A stretch of 64,000 nucleotides of DNA from Nectonema munidae (GCA_030549495.1 JAUIRK010000964.1:496001-560000), one strand, 5' to 3'; positions 1-12,985 are shown, numbered from the stretch's first letter. A program made the numbers and translations. The notes: generated by a model not told the origin, from the sequence alone.

Positions 1-1994
1 GTTTCTCGTAAACCCAGCATACCTAAACAAACTCTTTCTGGATGGATTAAAGAAAAATCAAAGATCTATGACGTAGTGGTAAAAAACACAACGTCTACCA
101 AAAAGCTGCAAAATCAGGTGATATCGATAAAGCATGTTACCAGTGGCTCATTAGTACCCGACACAACAATCTGCCTGTGAATGTTGCTATACTTAAAGAC
201 AAAGCCTTATACTTTGGAAAAGAACTTGGTTTAGAACAATTTCAGGCATCAGATGGATGGCTTGATCGATGGAAGAAAACGATACAGCGTTTCATTTAAA
301 GCTATTTCAGGTAACTTATGCTTACATAATATGTATAATAATATAAAGAAAGTCGAGATGTCACTATCGAGATGACTGCACCGGGGAAAAAACGACTGTG
401 CCGAACAATATTGTCAAATTACCCCTGTTACGCGAATTGCAACGTAGTTATGAATTTATTAAACAAAAAAAGAAAATGCAGGAATCTTGGATGACGTTTC
501 CGGGGCTCTTCTGGCTCTTTGTCTAGCCTTACTTTAGAAACACTGCATCCAAGAAGTGTTTCCCATGTATATTGCTTGAAACTGTTAGGTTGTAAATCGT
601 CTCTTTTAGATGTATATATATGTGTGTGTATATAGATGTGTGGTATGGACACGATGCAAAGTTGCAAGGTCTTAGTGTAAAAAGAAGTGTGGCTTAGATA
701 GGATAAAAGTACAGCATTGTGAGGGTGTAAATTAGCATGATAAATAAAATAGATTTAACATTTATTTGCATAAAATATAATAAAAACAATTAACGATACA
801 ATCAACATATTATGTTACAACCACCTTGTGATATCTACAATGCAGATGAATTTGGACTGTTTTATAGAGCGCTTCCTCAAAAGACATTGCATTTGAAAGG
901 AGAAAAATGTAGCGGAGGAAAACACAGTAAGATTCGATTAACTGGTCTTGTTGCTTCAAACGGCTGGAAAAAAGCTTCCTATTTTTGTGATAGGAAAATC
1001 AAAGAAGCCACGTTGTTTTAAACACTTACGAAGCATACCTTGTCGCTACCGTGGCCAAAATAAAAGCTGGATCAACTCTGAGCTTTTTGAAGAATGCGTA
1101 AGAGAGCAAGACAAAAACTTTGAAAGAGAAGGCAGAAAAGTAGCGTTAATTATCGACTACTGTCCAGCCCACCCTTCAATTGAGAATCTCAAATCAATTC
1201 ATCTTTATTTTCTGCTACCTAATGCAACATCAGCTTTACAGCCAATTGATCAAGGAGTGATTAGATCTTTAAAAGCTAAATATCGTACTCGAGTCATCAA
1301 AAAGATCATTGCCGCAATTGATCAAGGAAAGCAAGTAACGCCCATTTCTATCCTTGAAGCAATGAAAATTCTTGTCCTTTCTTGGGGTGACGTTACTTCA
1401 AGTACAGTTGTTAACTGTTTCAGAAAAGTGGGGTTTTTAGAAACAGTTATTTCTGAGGATGATATTGCGTTCTCTCACTTAAACTAAGTGATAGATGAGC
1501 TTAAGCAACGGGATAAGAATGTTATGACCGGAGCTTTCGAAGTCAAATATTATTTGTCAGTAGATGATGATGTTGCAGTAACAGCCCAAGCGTTAACCGA
1601 TGCAGAAATACTTGAAGAGATCCGAGGTGATGTGATGGATGTGGAAAATGATGAAGAAGAAAGCACGCCTAAAGATGAAGTCCCTGTTAAACCTTCAAAT
1701 GAAGAAGTGCGACAAGCTATTGAAACACGTTTTACATATTCACTATTTACAGAAAGTAACAATAACGGATTTTACTAAAAATCTCAAAAATCAATAAAAA
1801 AGCTCTAAAATGAATAAAATATCTTTAAAATCAATATAATTTATTGAATACAAATATTAATACATTTTTAAAAATTAAAAAGTCGTACTTGTGAAAAATG
1901 TTCGAGATATTGATACTTCGGATATCTCGGACATTCGCTAAGTCGGACGAATTTCATGTCCCCCGTGAGGGTACGAGTTATCGGGATTCTACTG
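1..1994 (+). mobile_element. Decayed Tigger/pogo DNA transposon, left end outside window
   Basis: The N-terminal helix-turn-helix and CENP-B-like domain is readable in 1-298 (contains a stretch reading QASDGWLDRW). The DDE domain follows in 812-1487 (ADEFGLFYRALP, later QPIDQGVIRSLK), and an acidic C-terminus runs to 1778. Bases about 311-811 are AT-rich DNA that interrupts the transposase and replaces about 30 expected residues. The DDE part has a frameshift near 960-1000 and an in-frame stop at 1485-1487. The right terminal inverted repeat ends at 1994 (reverse complement begins CAGTAGAATCCCGATAACTC) and is followed by TA, the usual pogo/Tigger target duplication. It is inactive. Confidence 0.9.
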
Positions 1995-1996
1995 TA

Positions 1997-2319
1997 TTTG
2001 AAGGTGAATGAAACATATTGCATGCATTTGAATATGAATGAGACATATTGCATGTATTTGAATATCAACATTTGAATATATATATTCGTCATACATAACA
2101 ACTCCCCACTAAGCTTCTGGTTCACCCGGAAGGCTAATAACAGTGAGAGGATATTCCCTTGTTCTTCCGCGAAGATCGACGTATTCTTTTGGGTTCTGCT
2201 TTTGTGGCTTCGGATCAGGTTCGCCTGACATTTCGTCATAATTATGTGCGTCTTCGGTGGAAAGCACGTGCAATCCCTATACCGCATCCTTGGAGGAACA
2301 TAGACGTGGTTGTAGTTGC
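1997..2319. other. No gene; short AT-rich direct repeat
   Basis: Near 2000-2080 a phrase of the type GAATATGAATGAGACATATT occurs about twice. The remainder up to the Gypsy fossil shows no coding signal I recognise. Confidence 0.5.
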
Positions 2320-3640
2320 TCTACATGGCGTCTTCAGGTAGGTCCACAATGCTGGAATCAGACATAGTATGTTCGCGTACCTGTGCGCTTAGTGACAACG
2401 GCAGGAACCCAGCGGGCGTCTCTTTCCTGGCGTGGACCGGAGTAGAGGGCGTATACCGCGTCCCCAACGTTGTAGCAATGAGCCAGATTCGATAAGCTTT
2501 TCTGTTTTTGAGACCTTGAAGCTTCCTTGGCTTGCTTTCCTTGAACAGTATGAGCTGGAGATGGCAGCAACACATCGATCTTTGTCTCCATTTGGCGACA
2601 GTTGAGTAGTTCACTTGGTGAATATCCCATAGAGTTGGTCGTTAGGCGATACTGCATCAGGAATTCTTACAGCGCCTCTTCTCAGAAGAAGCAAGGATTT
2701 CCGTAGAGCCTGCTTGACGGCTTGGATCAATCGTTTGGCTGCTCCATTTGTAGCTGGATGGTATGGCGGTCCCGTGAGGTGAGTTATCCCACGTTCTTTG
2801 CACCAGGATTGGAATTCTTCTGACATGAATGTTGTAGCATTGTCCGTGACCAGTGTATGCGTAAACCCAAAATGTACAAAATTGTCTTCAAACATCCAAG
2901 GGTGAACCGTAGGCTTGGACGGCTTCTGGTGTTCCCCGTAGGTCCTGCAGATGGCTTTAATGTCATCTGCAATGTTCGGCCAGTAAGCGGAAGTTCGTAC
3001 CAGCTGCTTCATGTGTTCCATTCCCAAGTGCCTAATGTGCATCTGATCCAAGACGTTTCTGCGGAGGACGGCTGGAACGACGACGACTCTGGACCCATGG
3101 CAAGGCATCTGTTGATTACGACTAGAAAATCGGCAACTTGTCTGAAGCGTTGCATTTCAAGGGACTGGATTACTTGCTGAATCGCATTGAAGGGCGTTGT
3201 TGGGTTCGACTCGTCGACTGATGTCTTCAACCGCGCAAACCATCTCAATATCGTCTTCACTTTCCTCACCATCAAAATTTGGATCTTGACGCATGCAGGC
3301 GGCTCAGAACATCAGCATTGGAGTGATCCGTGGTTCTCCGGTATTCAATGTCGTAGTCAAACGTATTCAACATCATGGCCCACCGATCAAAAGGATTTAC
3401 ATCGAGGGTGGATAGCTTTTCCTTTTGCAAATATCGCAATGAAAGGATGGTGATCCGCGAAGAAAATAAATTTCCGCCTGTAGATGTACTGGTAGAACTT
3501 CTTCAATCCGTAGACGATGGCAAGGGTTTCCTTCTGAATTTGGCTGTAATGTTTCTGAGTTTCAGTAAGAATTTTGGAAACGTTGGAGTTTGGGCTTTCG
3601 CTTCAGTCTTGGTAACGATGGAATAGAACGGCTCCTAGCA
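2320..3640 (-). mobile_element. Ty3/Gypsy LTR-retrotransposon fossil (RNase H plus integrase)
   Basis: On the minus strand the 3' half of a Gypsy-type pol is recognisable. The RNase H end (a stretch like ADHHPF followed by [12 protein letters not shown]) is near 3640-3280. Then come an integrase zinc-binding and core region (YWPNIADDIK, LVTDNATTF, YHPATNGAAKRL) and a C-terminal tail near 2320. Gag, protease, most of the reverse transcriptase and both LTRs are absent. The copy is broken in several places and looks old. A LINE fragment abuts its upstream edge. Confidence 0.9.
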
Positions 3641-5450
3641 GATGCTCTCCGACATTCTCTGGCTTATCTTGATAAACCCTCTTCTCGACATCCTCGACTC
3701 AAACGCACACTTCTCACAATGCTTCTAAGATGACCTGCTATTTTCCTTTTCCTCGAACACACAACCCGAAAACATTCAGCGCATCTCAACCCTTTTCAAC
3801 GCTTTAAACTTCACCGCTAATTCACTCAAAATCACCTTTAACACATCCAAAACCACACTGATGCATTTTACGCGCAAACATTCTCCACATCTACCCCTAC
3901 GCATCAACAACACAACTCTCATACAACCCGCAAGAACCACTAAATACTTGGGTCTCACCTTTCAAACCAATTTGAAATGGTCTACACACTTCAAAAACAT
4001 TTACACAAAACTCACCAAGACCTTATTTCAATTAAGAGCAGCCATTTCATACAAATGGGGCCTCAGTATCCACCACTCTCTTTTTATTTACAAATCACTC
4101 ATACTTCCATCACTTCAATATGGCATTCTATCTAGAGGGTCATCACTCGATCATCCCACAACCCTGACATTTCTTTTTAAAATCCATCGCCTTAGTCTTT
4201 TAACAATTTCAAAAGCTTTCCGCACAACTTCCACTTCTTCTTTAGAGTTCATGTTTAAATGTCCGCCCCTTCTCATTCATTTGAAAAGCACACTCATCAA
4301 ACATTACGTCAAGATATACAAATCCTTACTACCTCCCTCTTCAGCCTCCATGCTCCACCTATCCTTCAACGCTATACACCCATACACAATCCTTCTCCAT
4401 ACAGCACTCCCACACCTGCAAAAATACCTCGTACACCAAAAAGTTCATCCAGCCACACTAACACACCCATCGTTATCTCTTCCATACAACATCACAATTT
4501 ATCCCAATAAGGACACTGCAATTACCCACATAAAAGAGATCAGACAACTCTCAAACCTCTCTACACTCAGAATTTTCACAGATACAGCCAAATCAATAAA
4601 CAGATGCGCTTTCGCATACGCTCTCCATGCAAGCAACTCTCTAATTCCCTTCCATTCCTCAAATTCTCCATTAAACCACTTGACTACGACATATGATGCT
4701 GAATGCACAGCCTTAATCGCCTCCTGCTATCACATTACCCAGAACATTCACCTGTTCAAACAGTTCACCCACATCCATTTCTACACAGACTCACAGAAAA
4801 TTACACGTGACCTATATCTTCACAGAAACATTCCTTTCCACACCTCAATCCTATTCTCAAAACTGCGTTCTGTCTCTTCTCTTTTCACGATTTCTATTCT
4901 CTGGTGCCCTGCTCATTCCAACATACAAGAAAACATACGCGTAGACTTGCTCGCTAAACAAGCCCTTTCCAAAACACACACATCACACCTAACTTCCATA
5001 AACCCCGACGTTCTCACTCAAAATCTCACTTTACACACATTTAATCAATGGCAACAAATTATCACCAAGTCCTCCAACACCACGCTCTCAGATATACCGG
5101 ATATAAAAGCAATTCACCAAACTTGGGCCATCAACAATTTCACCCCATCGTGATCCATAATAAGATGGTTTTCAGGTCACTGCCCCTGTAAATCATATCT
5201 ATATCACATCAAACTCACCGACAATCAAACCTGCCGTTTCTGCAACGACCCTTTAGAAACACCTTATCATCTATTATTCATATGCCCTTTTTTCATCTCC
5301 TATCGACACACAATGATAAACTCGTGCATCAAAACTCTAGGCCATTTTCCAACGAACTTCAGCCACTCTTCCACCCCAATTTATTAAATGCACTATCTTC
5401 TTCGATTAAAACCATCGAACCCATCCTACTAACGCATCCTCATTAAGCAC
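3640..5450 (+). mobile_element. Non-LTR retrotransposon (LINE) 3' fragment with RT, RNase H and zinc knuckle
   Basis: One reading frame from about 3729 to 5386 encodes the end of a reverse transcriptase (DDLLF of the ADD motif, then a KYLGLTF thumb motif). An RNase H domain follows (FTDTAKS, a YDAECTAL glutamate motif, HFYTDSQ, WCPAHSNIQENIRVD). Last is a CCHC-like knuckle (TCRFC...PYHLLFIC). The longest ATG-initiated piece is 3861-5153 (430 aa). A stop at 5151-5153 interrupts the frame before the knuckle, and another lies just before the ADD motif. The 5' part (endonuclease, ORF1) is missing. The RNase H suggests an I, R1 or LOA-like clade. The plus strand is strikingly poor in G. Confidence 0.88.
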
Positions 5451-8400
5451 ACTTAGTTTCTTTTACTTACATTTTAGAAATCTCTCACTTTATTTCCATC
5501 AGCCTTGCCAAGCTTAAACCGTCTTCAAGCTTTCAACAAGGCTCTCGAACGATCTTCAACTAATCTTTAACAAGCAGTTTGCAAGCATATCAATTGATTT
5601 TGGAAAGTGCTTTGACATCCTTACCAATCCAATATATTTACAACAAATAAGTATCTATAGATTACAAATAGTAATTATTTAAATTAAAAAATTATTTTGT
5701 GTTATCAAACTTACTATTATTAAATAATTATATTATTATTTATAAATAATTATTATATTTTAAGTTATTATTATAATATAAACAATTTTAATTTAAAAAA
5801 AATGGATTAATTTTTTATAATTCAAAAATTAATAATTTATATTAGTTTTATCCAGGAAATAATTCTTCTATGTATAATCTTTTACTTTTTCTTTGAATAT
5901 TTAAATTTGTTTTCATCTGTTTGTGTGTATTTGGGTATATTTTGGTGTATTTGGGTAAAAAGTCTCAGCCCTCTATTTTCCTCTCATTGCAATGTCATGA
6001 CTGCAGCAGAAGAGAAAGATGAATAGGTTAGAGAATAGTTTCGGGTGTCTTTTTATTGATTACTCGGTCCATCTGGTACAAGATGGTCAACTCTCGTTTT
6101 TGCCCAGTGATGAGGGGATTGTTGGTATCTTGAAGTGTGCTTTTGTGCAAGGAAGAAATTATGTGTTTTCTCGCGGACTAATGAAAGCCTCTAGAAAAGT
6201 ATCAAAATTAATTCAGCCATTAGACCTCGTGGCACTGAGTGAGGGAACAAGACACAGTGTTAGAAAAGACCACTTTCAAAGGCCTTGAGTAAGCCAACCG
6301 TAGGGAATATTGGTTTATCAATGGTCGGCGAAAAGAACTTGAGCTCATTGAATCTTGATAGTTGTAATCACTGCTGAAGGGACATATGTGTTCAGAAGTT
6401 CATATTTTTCATCATTGGTCAAATATGCTATGGTGTTGACAAATAGAATGGTGCAAGTCATTGATCATTTTTGCAAATGATGTTGGCGGCATTTAATTTT
6501 TTTCTGTGGGTACCCAATTGTTATGATTTCTTCTACCCTGCTGATTTAGTATACGTCTCCAATGTACTTTGGGTGTCTTTAGTGTTGTCAGCAATATCAG
6601 ATGTACATTTTAAGAATCTTCTGATATCCATCTTTACATTTCTAAAAAATATTAAAAATGAGGCATAAAATTTATTAAAATAGTAATAAAAAATATTTTA
6701 TGTATTTAAAGTCGTAAACTAAGGAATCCTGCTTTTTGACAATAATCGCAAGAATTTCCTATTTGGAACAAAAAATTTCTTTGAAATTTGGAGATTGCAT
6801 TTTTAGAGGAAATTTTACTTTTTCCTTTTGATTCTTTTTTATAATTAATTTTATAAATTTGATATAAGTATTCTATTTTATTTAAAATATAGAATATGCT
6901 CCATGTTTCTCAAATATAAGAATAAGAAGAAGTTTATTATTATTTATAAAGACGGCAAAAAAACAAGATTTAGGTTCTTCTTACTCGATAATTGCAAACA
7001 TTTGACAAGGATTTTGAATTATATGATGGAATATGCAGCGTAGGGAATACGATGAGTTTGAAGATCTTTTTTATGAAATAGATGTGTCAGAAAGCAAAAA
7101 AGCCAAATCAGCTGCGAGATAGCTTTCTAACATTTCAATTAAATTAGTAAATAGTAAGCACAACATTAGTGGATAGTAAATATAACATAAGCATTTAAAA
7201 TTATAATATAGATATAAGAATTGTAAAAAAAGTTTATATTATATTTTTAATTATACAAAGTAAACTAAATATATGTAATAATTATACAAAAAGTAGTTTA
7301 GTATAAGAATATATAATAAAAATTAAAGAAAAAAGACACAAAAATGAATATTTATATATATTATATATGCATAATAGAATAAATGAAGAATTATAAGATA
7401 ATAAAATTATTAGAAGGAACAAATATAACACTTTTTTAAGATACATGATTGATATTTTCTATAGATTAATTTGATGTAATAAATGATTTAAACGTCTTAA
7501 GTGTCAAATTCTCAGTGTCCAAGTTTGATAAGTGATCATTCCAATATTTTATGGATCAATATTTCAAAGTATTGTTAGAGCTAGGTAATCTGAGATACTC
7601 AAATATAAACTAATTCTTAGTTTTTTTATAGAGATGATTCTTTGTTTTGATTAAAATGAATGATTTAAATTAAAAAAATCAATTAAATTTCGAATTAATT
7701 TTCATTACTGAAATATATGTGTCTACTGCATTTATTTTTTGACATTTGTTGCTTCGAATTTATTTTCATTTAACTTAAATCATCAAAGATTTATCTTACC
7801 AATTTTATCTTTTTGATAAGAGCGTGTTTTTCTTTAATTTCTTCTTAAGTATTGTGTAAAAATTTGTATTGTAAAAATTTAGTAGAATATTAGTTACTTT
7901 GTTAGGTTTATTTATGGTTTGATAAGAGTTTTTCAATAAACAAATTTTATGCCATTATCAATTAACTTTTTAATTTAGTTTCCTTAGATTTTTAAGTGGA
8001 AGTAGGTGGGAATCGATATAATTGTTATATTTTTATAATATGTAAGTATATAATAGTTGATTTTTTATGAGCAACTGAAATAAATACAAAGTACTTTATT
8101 TCAGAACATAAATAATCAATTTCGATATCATAGTTCTCAAACTCGTACTCTGAAGCCCATGAGTATGACGAACATTTATTCGCGGAGGCTCTATAGTAAT
8201 TTAATTTCATTATTCTCTTTCAAAAATTTCTAAAATAAAATTATACTGAAATATAAAAATTGTTTATTTTTTTAATATTTTTTTGCGCTTCTTTTACATC
8301 ATAGCAAATATGAAATTTTACTAAGTATTTTCTTTAAAATATAAACAAAATAATTTCGTGACTTGTAGGGTTGTTTAGATTTATTTGAGTTATGTTAAAT

Positions 8401-8483
8401 TATTTAATATGATTAGTGCTCAATCAAGCACTAATATATCATTTAAATGTATACCTACTTTTCGTTGTGGTATTGCTTATAGA
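5451..8483. other. AT-rich intergenic DNA
   Basis: The first 190 bp probably are LINE 3' tail. The rest is very AT-rich and without recognisable genes or elements, except a higher-GC island at 6000-6430, reported separately. Confidence 0.5.
6019..6288 (+). CDS. Unrecognised 89-residue open reading frame in a GC-richer island
   Basis: An ATG-started frame of 89 codons with mixed hydrophobic and charged composition (contains SFLPSDEGIVGILK and ASRKVSKLIQPLDLVALSEG). I do not recognise the protein. Its composition stands out from the AT-rich flanks, which is the only reason to list it. It could be an exon, a fragment of an old element or chance. There is no splice or poly(A) context that decides. 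Confidence 0.2.
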   Translation: MNRLENSFGCLFIDYSVHLVQDGQLSFLPSDEGIVGILKCAFVQGRNYVFSRGLMKASRKVSKLIQPLDLVALSEGTRHSVRKDHFQRP

Positions 8484-9430
8484 CAGGGCCGTATCAAGGA
8501 ATCGTGGCGCCCCAGGGCAAATGTCCTGAATGGAGCTCCTCACCCCTTGCTCTTTCTTTTCTCACTCATTCCCACCCCATTCTGTCTTAAAGAATGATAT
8601 AGAAAAAAAATGCTCACCTTTTTATTTTCAGATATATACTGACTGAGTCGAAGACAGTCTTCATTAGATGTTCATTTTTAGTGTTTTAGCAGCAAGAAAA
8701 TTATCGATGACTTCGTTAAAATCAACACAATCGAGAAATTCTTTCTCAATGCTCATAAAAGCCAGTCTTTGTAGGCGGTCTTACCCCATAGTGCTCCTTA
8801 GGTCGGACTTTATAAGTTTTAGCTTGCTGAATGTTTCACAGGATGCAATAGAAGTTCTAATTGTCAGCATGATCCTCAGAGCCACTTGTAGATTCGGACA
8901 GAGTCTTGAGTGCGAGGACAGGAAACCAAGTAACTCCATAGCGTTTGCAGGTTTTTCCTTCCGAGGTTTCAAAAACATTTGAAAGTCCTCAGTTTCCATC
9001 TTAAGCTCTGCTGAGTTGACGTCAGTGGCAATGAAATGGCGCTCCGGGGCAATTTCTTTGTCAAAATCATTTAAAATGTCTATTTTACACAAAAGTGTTC
9101 TGAATAAGCAGTGGCGGATCCAAGGGGGAGACCTAATGGGCCTAGTAATTTTATGAAAAATGGCTTGGAAAATTATTCTTACATGTATAAAAAATACATT
9201 TTTGCAATTTATTCATGGCTAAATAATGTTAAAAATATGAAAACATAGGTAATTAGTGATTCTAAAACATAATACAGCTGTCGTATTCTTTGAAGACAGC
9301 AAAATTGCAAAAAAATTAAATCGATTTCGGCCGCCCTGTAAGAAATTTTTGGATCCGCCACTGTGAATAAGGGTTATGTAGATGGCCATTTTGGTGAAAT
9401 AGGTGAGTGGTTGGTGAATAGATATAGTGG
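8484..9430 (-). mobile_element. Decayed hAT transposon (C-terminal dimerisation region)
   Basis: On the minus strand 9092-8781 reads as a hAT C-terminal region: LCPNLQVALRIMLTIRTSIA followed by FSKLKLIKSDLRSTMG, matching the conserved LxxxLRIxLT...SVAS..FSKLKLIKxxLRSTM block. An in-frame stop replaces the glutamine expected after STMG, and the frame then continues (LAFMSIEKEFLDCVDF). An end-like sequence starts at 8484 (CAGGGCCGTATCAAGGAATC). A 255-bp MITE has landed inside the coding part. It is a non-functional relic. Confidence 0.85.
9109..9363. mobile_element. hAT-type MITE with perfect 8-bp target duplication
   Basis: The 15-bp terminal inverted repeats are perfect: CAGTGGCGGATCCAA at 9109 and its reverse complement ending at 9363. 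The flanks at 9101-9108 and 9364-9371 are both TGAATAAG. The 255-bp length, lack of coding sequence and 8-bp duplication are typical of a non-autonomous hAT element. It is inserted in the decayed hAT copy around it, so it is the younger of the two. Confidence 0.93.
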
Positions 9431-9431
9431 A

Positions 9432-10190
9432 ATTGTTTTTTAGGAATTTAACTAAATATTTTGTATATTTAAAATAGCCCTGTAATATTGTTTAGAATTT
9501 AGTCGGCATAGAAATTTTGCCTCTGACATACATAGAGGTTTCCTTATACATCTTTTACACAAAAAATATAGTTAAACTAGAAAAGTGATAAGCTATTTTT
9601 TTGCCTACACAACTAGCAGATGAATTTGGTAAAAGAGGGAATCCTTCAACTAGCAACGCCTTTTGGCTAAGGTGTTACAAGGATTGATTTTTTCCTAGTA
9701 GCTTTAACCTATGTCACTCATCGAGTAGAAGCTCCACCCAATATTGCCCATTATCCCAAAAATGGGATGTTAACCTTAAAGTTAAAAAACCAATAATAAA
9801 TCTTCAAAATGTCTTTAATGTTGACAGGCAATTTTTTTCATATTTATGCATTTTTTCAATTTTTTTACGGTTTATAATAGGATATTTTTGTAACTTTTTA
9901 TTAAGTTGATAAAAAATTTACAGCTTCATAAAAATAAGTCTTCTTTTTTAAACACCATACTAAAAATTAAGAAAACATTTGAATGCATAAAATATAATTG
10001 ACTAGAATTCTTTGTAATCAAAATTTGTTTTATTTTTTGCCGATATACGCCGTCATCCGATTAATGGGATAATGGCAGAAACAGCAATTTTATAAAACCA
10101 AATTTTTTTAATTGTTTTATTAATGTTGCGCTCATTTTTGTTAATATTGCAAACATTTTTGCAATATTAATGTCGCGTTGCAGCATAGAA
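9432..10190. other. Non-coding, probably piggyBac-related flank
   Basis: No gene seen. Phrases of the form GCCCATTATCCCAAAAATGG (near 9745) recur near 10745, with an inverted relative near 10055-10070. They probably belong to the ends or subterminal parts of the piggyBac-like element. Confidence 0.45.
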
Positions 10191-10194
10191 GTTT

Positions 10195-10690
10195 ATATTT
10201 GAAAATGATTGGTTGCATTTACAGCATCACTAGCTGCAGGACCACGCTTAGTATCAAATTATAATGCTAATATGGGTGGAGTGGATTTATTGGACAAAAT
10301 GATAAGTCTTTATAGAATACGCATTCGCTCTAAAAATGGTGGTGGTCAATCTTCACGCAGATGATAGATGTAGCTTTGGTGAACGCATGGAGACTTTACC
10401 AACTTTCTCATAAAAATGAAAGTTTCTCTGCTTGACTTTAGAAGAAAAATTACACTGTCTTATATTTCTTCTAATTTCACGAACAAAAAACAAAGATGGA
10501 CCTTCAAAAAATAAAATAATAAAAAGTAATGTACCAGATGAAATTCGTTTTCCTCTGTAAATCATTACATTGCATCGAGGAGTACGCAACGTCAGTGTAT
10601 TTTTTGCAAAAAAAGACAAAAAAATACTGTACTCGCTGTGATGCTTCTTTACATGAAAGTTGTTTTAAAGATTTTCATTCCAATTAAAAA
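10195..10690 (+). mobile_element. piggyBac-like transposase fragment
   Basis: The plus strand reads SNYNANMGGVDLLDKMISLY then RIRIRSK, the conserved piggyBac block around the last catalytic region (NxxMGGVDxxDxxxxxYRxxxRSKKW). Further on is a cysteine-rich tail with TRCDASLHESCFKDFHSN, the C-terminal zinc-finger-like element. At least two frame changes separate these blocks. Only the C-terminal third is present. It is a plain DNA transposon relic. Confidence 0.85.
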
Positions 10691-10699
10691 ATTTATGCT

Positions 10700-11284
10700 T
10701 CGTAACTTTTTTCTTTACTTTTTTATCAAATTTGTAGTAATTGTGCCCATTATCCCATAAATAGGATATTTTTATTTTTTTTAGTTTTTTTTATTCTTTT
10801 CTCCAAACTTAAAAAATTCCTTTATTTGATATAAATGTTTTAATTACATCATAAATTAAATTTTTTTGTATAATAAAACGTTTTAAAATATTCCGGGCGC
10901 TGTTGGGCAAAGAAAGTACAGATAAAAGTGTTTTCAAATGTTGTACTAATTGCTCAAGCTCAACATCTCCGAAATCTGATATTATCTTCCCTTTCTGGCC
11001 ATTTCATTGTATCAAATATAGATACATTTTGCGCTATCCAAGGTCTTGAATCATTTTGTCAAAGAATCTTTTCTATTAGAGAGAATAATACTTCTATCCT
11101 TTTGATAGTCTGTTTTTTCTGTTTTTACTCCTTCCAACTGAATATTTCTGAAAACAAGGAAACCGCTAAAAAGTCATAGAGAAAATGGCCATACTTCAAA
11201 AACCTATAATCAAATATATTTCTGCAGTCCTTTATCCTTAGATACTATAAATTTACACAAGTTGAGCTTTGAGTGCTTTATTCA
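10700..11284. other. No gene recognised
   Basis: AT-rich sequence between the piggyBac and Gypsy relics. An 83-codon frame at 10928-11179 shows no similarity I recognise and is probably chance. Confidence 0.4.
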
Positions 11285-12985
11285 TGTCTTTTAAAGATCC
11301 GTCTTTGAATCAACAAGCCATGAAGGAAGTTGTGGGTTTATCGCATTTCTTTCAAACGTAAAAATTCGTTCATGCGGCGTTTGGTTGGTTGACGTGTTAA
11401 GAAGAATTCTTAATACGTTGAGACAGTCAGGGAGAACTTCCCACTTTTCGATGGGTAAGCCCAGAGTTTCAGTTGCTAGAGTTATAGTTCGCCATAATAT
11501 TCCGTTGTAACGTTCACACTGGGAGTTTCCTTGAGGATTGTGCGCGGTTGTAAAAGTAGAAGCTATTCCTCTGCCTAAAAGAAATGATTTAAGTTCGTTC
11601 GAAAGAAACGACTTACCTCTATCAGAATGAATATATTTTGGATGCCCAAACATTGTGAACAAATCCTGTAAACAACTAATAACAGTACCTGGTGACAGGT
11701 CTTTGCAAGCGTAGGCGAAAAGATATCTTGAATATTCGTCTATAATGGTAAGAATATACTTGTTTTTCCCTTCTGATGGCAAGGGACCTTTGAAGTCAAT
11801 TGACAGTCTGTCAAACGGTTTAGTGGACTTAATAATGTGATGATTACCAGAGCTGTAAAATCTTGGCTTACACTTGCAGCAAACTTGACAGTTATTTGTT
11901 AGGACCTTGATTTCCTCCATTGAAAAGGGCAAATTATTTTCCCTTACAAAGTGATACATTCTTCTGACTCCGGGATGAATCAATCGGTTGTGCAGTTCTC
12001 GCAAATCTAGTTCATATTTAGTGATAGAGCAGGATCTTGATAATGCATCAGCTGATATGTTTTGAATTCCTGGACGATACTTGATGTCAAAAAAGAAAGA
12101 AGCTAACTCCAGGCGCCAACGAAGCATTTTATTGCTTTGATTTTGCTTTTACCTTGTCTATCGAATATGTAAGAAACAGCTTTCTGGTCCGTCACCACTG
12201 TGAAATGCTGTCCAACTAGGAAGTGTTTCCAATGCCAAATGGCCTCGATAATAGCATAAGCTTCCTTCTCCACAATATGAGCATTTTTCTTGGCTGAGTT
12301 GAGCGTTTTTGAGAAAAAAAGCAACCGGTCTTCATTCTTGTAGAAGGCAAGCAGCAATTGGTTTCTCTGAAGCATCTGCCGCCACGACAAAGGGCTTGCC
12401 ATGTTCGACTGTACATAGGGTTGAAGTTTTGATCTCTTCCTTCAAGGACTGTATTACTTCTCTTTGCTCTGTGTCCAAGGGAAAGGATGAAACTTTAGTA
12501 AGGGGTTGTATTTTAGTTGAGTAGTTACGAATCCACTTTGCATAGTATGAGAAAAATCCCATCATTCTCCTTAGTTCAGCATTATTTTTTAGTATGGGCA
12601 TCTCCATCAAAGGTTTCACTCGATCTTGGTCTGGTTTCATTTGCCCGTTGCTAATCTCGTATCCAAGGAATTATATGCACGTTAAGGAAAATTTGCTTTT
12701 TTCCCAGTTGATCTTGAGGGATCTTGCTTTAATTGCTTCAAGGAATAACTTTAGATTGTGGTTATGTTCCTCAAAAGATCTGCCACAAATAATCACATCG
12801 TCTAAATAAGAAAAAGTTTTAACAAGTTTATTGGATGAGATAAAATTTTTAATGAAGCGTTGAAAGGTTATATATAATGAAATATGAATAAGTGTATGGA
12901 CAATTTGTAACATAGTGACAATATTCAAATAAGAAAGCAAACAAGTTTTAATAGAAAGAGATAGGGTGTAAAGTATATTCAAACA
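11285..12985 (-). mobile_element. Ty3/Gypsy LTR-retrotransposon fossil (RT, RNase H, integrase)
   Basis: Minus strand, in order: reverse transcriptase end (FSYLDDVIICGRSFEEH, then an ELRRMMGFFSYYAKW connection), RNase H (FVVAADASEKPIAACL; VVTDQKAVSYIF; a RPGIQNISADALSRS tether), integrase zinc finger (HPGVRRMYHFVRE...CQVCCKCK) and integrase core (FDRLSIDFKGPLPS, YIHSDRGKSF, NPQGNSQCERYNGI). Gag, protease and LTRs were not found. The element is broken at about three or more places and is an old fossil. Confidence 0.92.

Noticed and set aside
12671-12982. Independent gene on the minus strand
   Set aside because: It is part of the Gypsy reverse transcriptase fossil.
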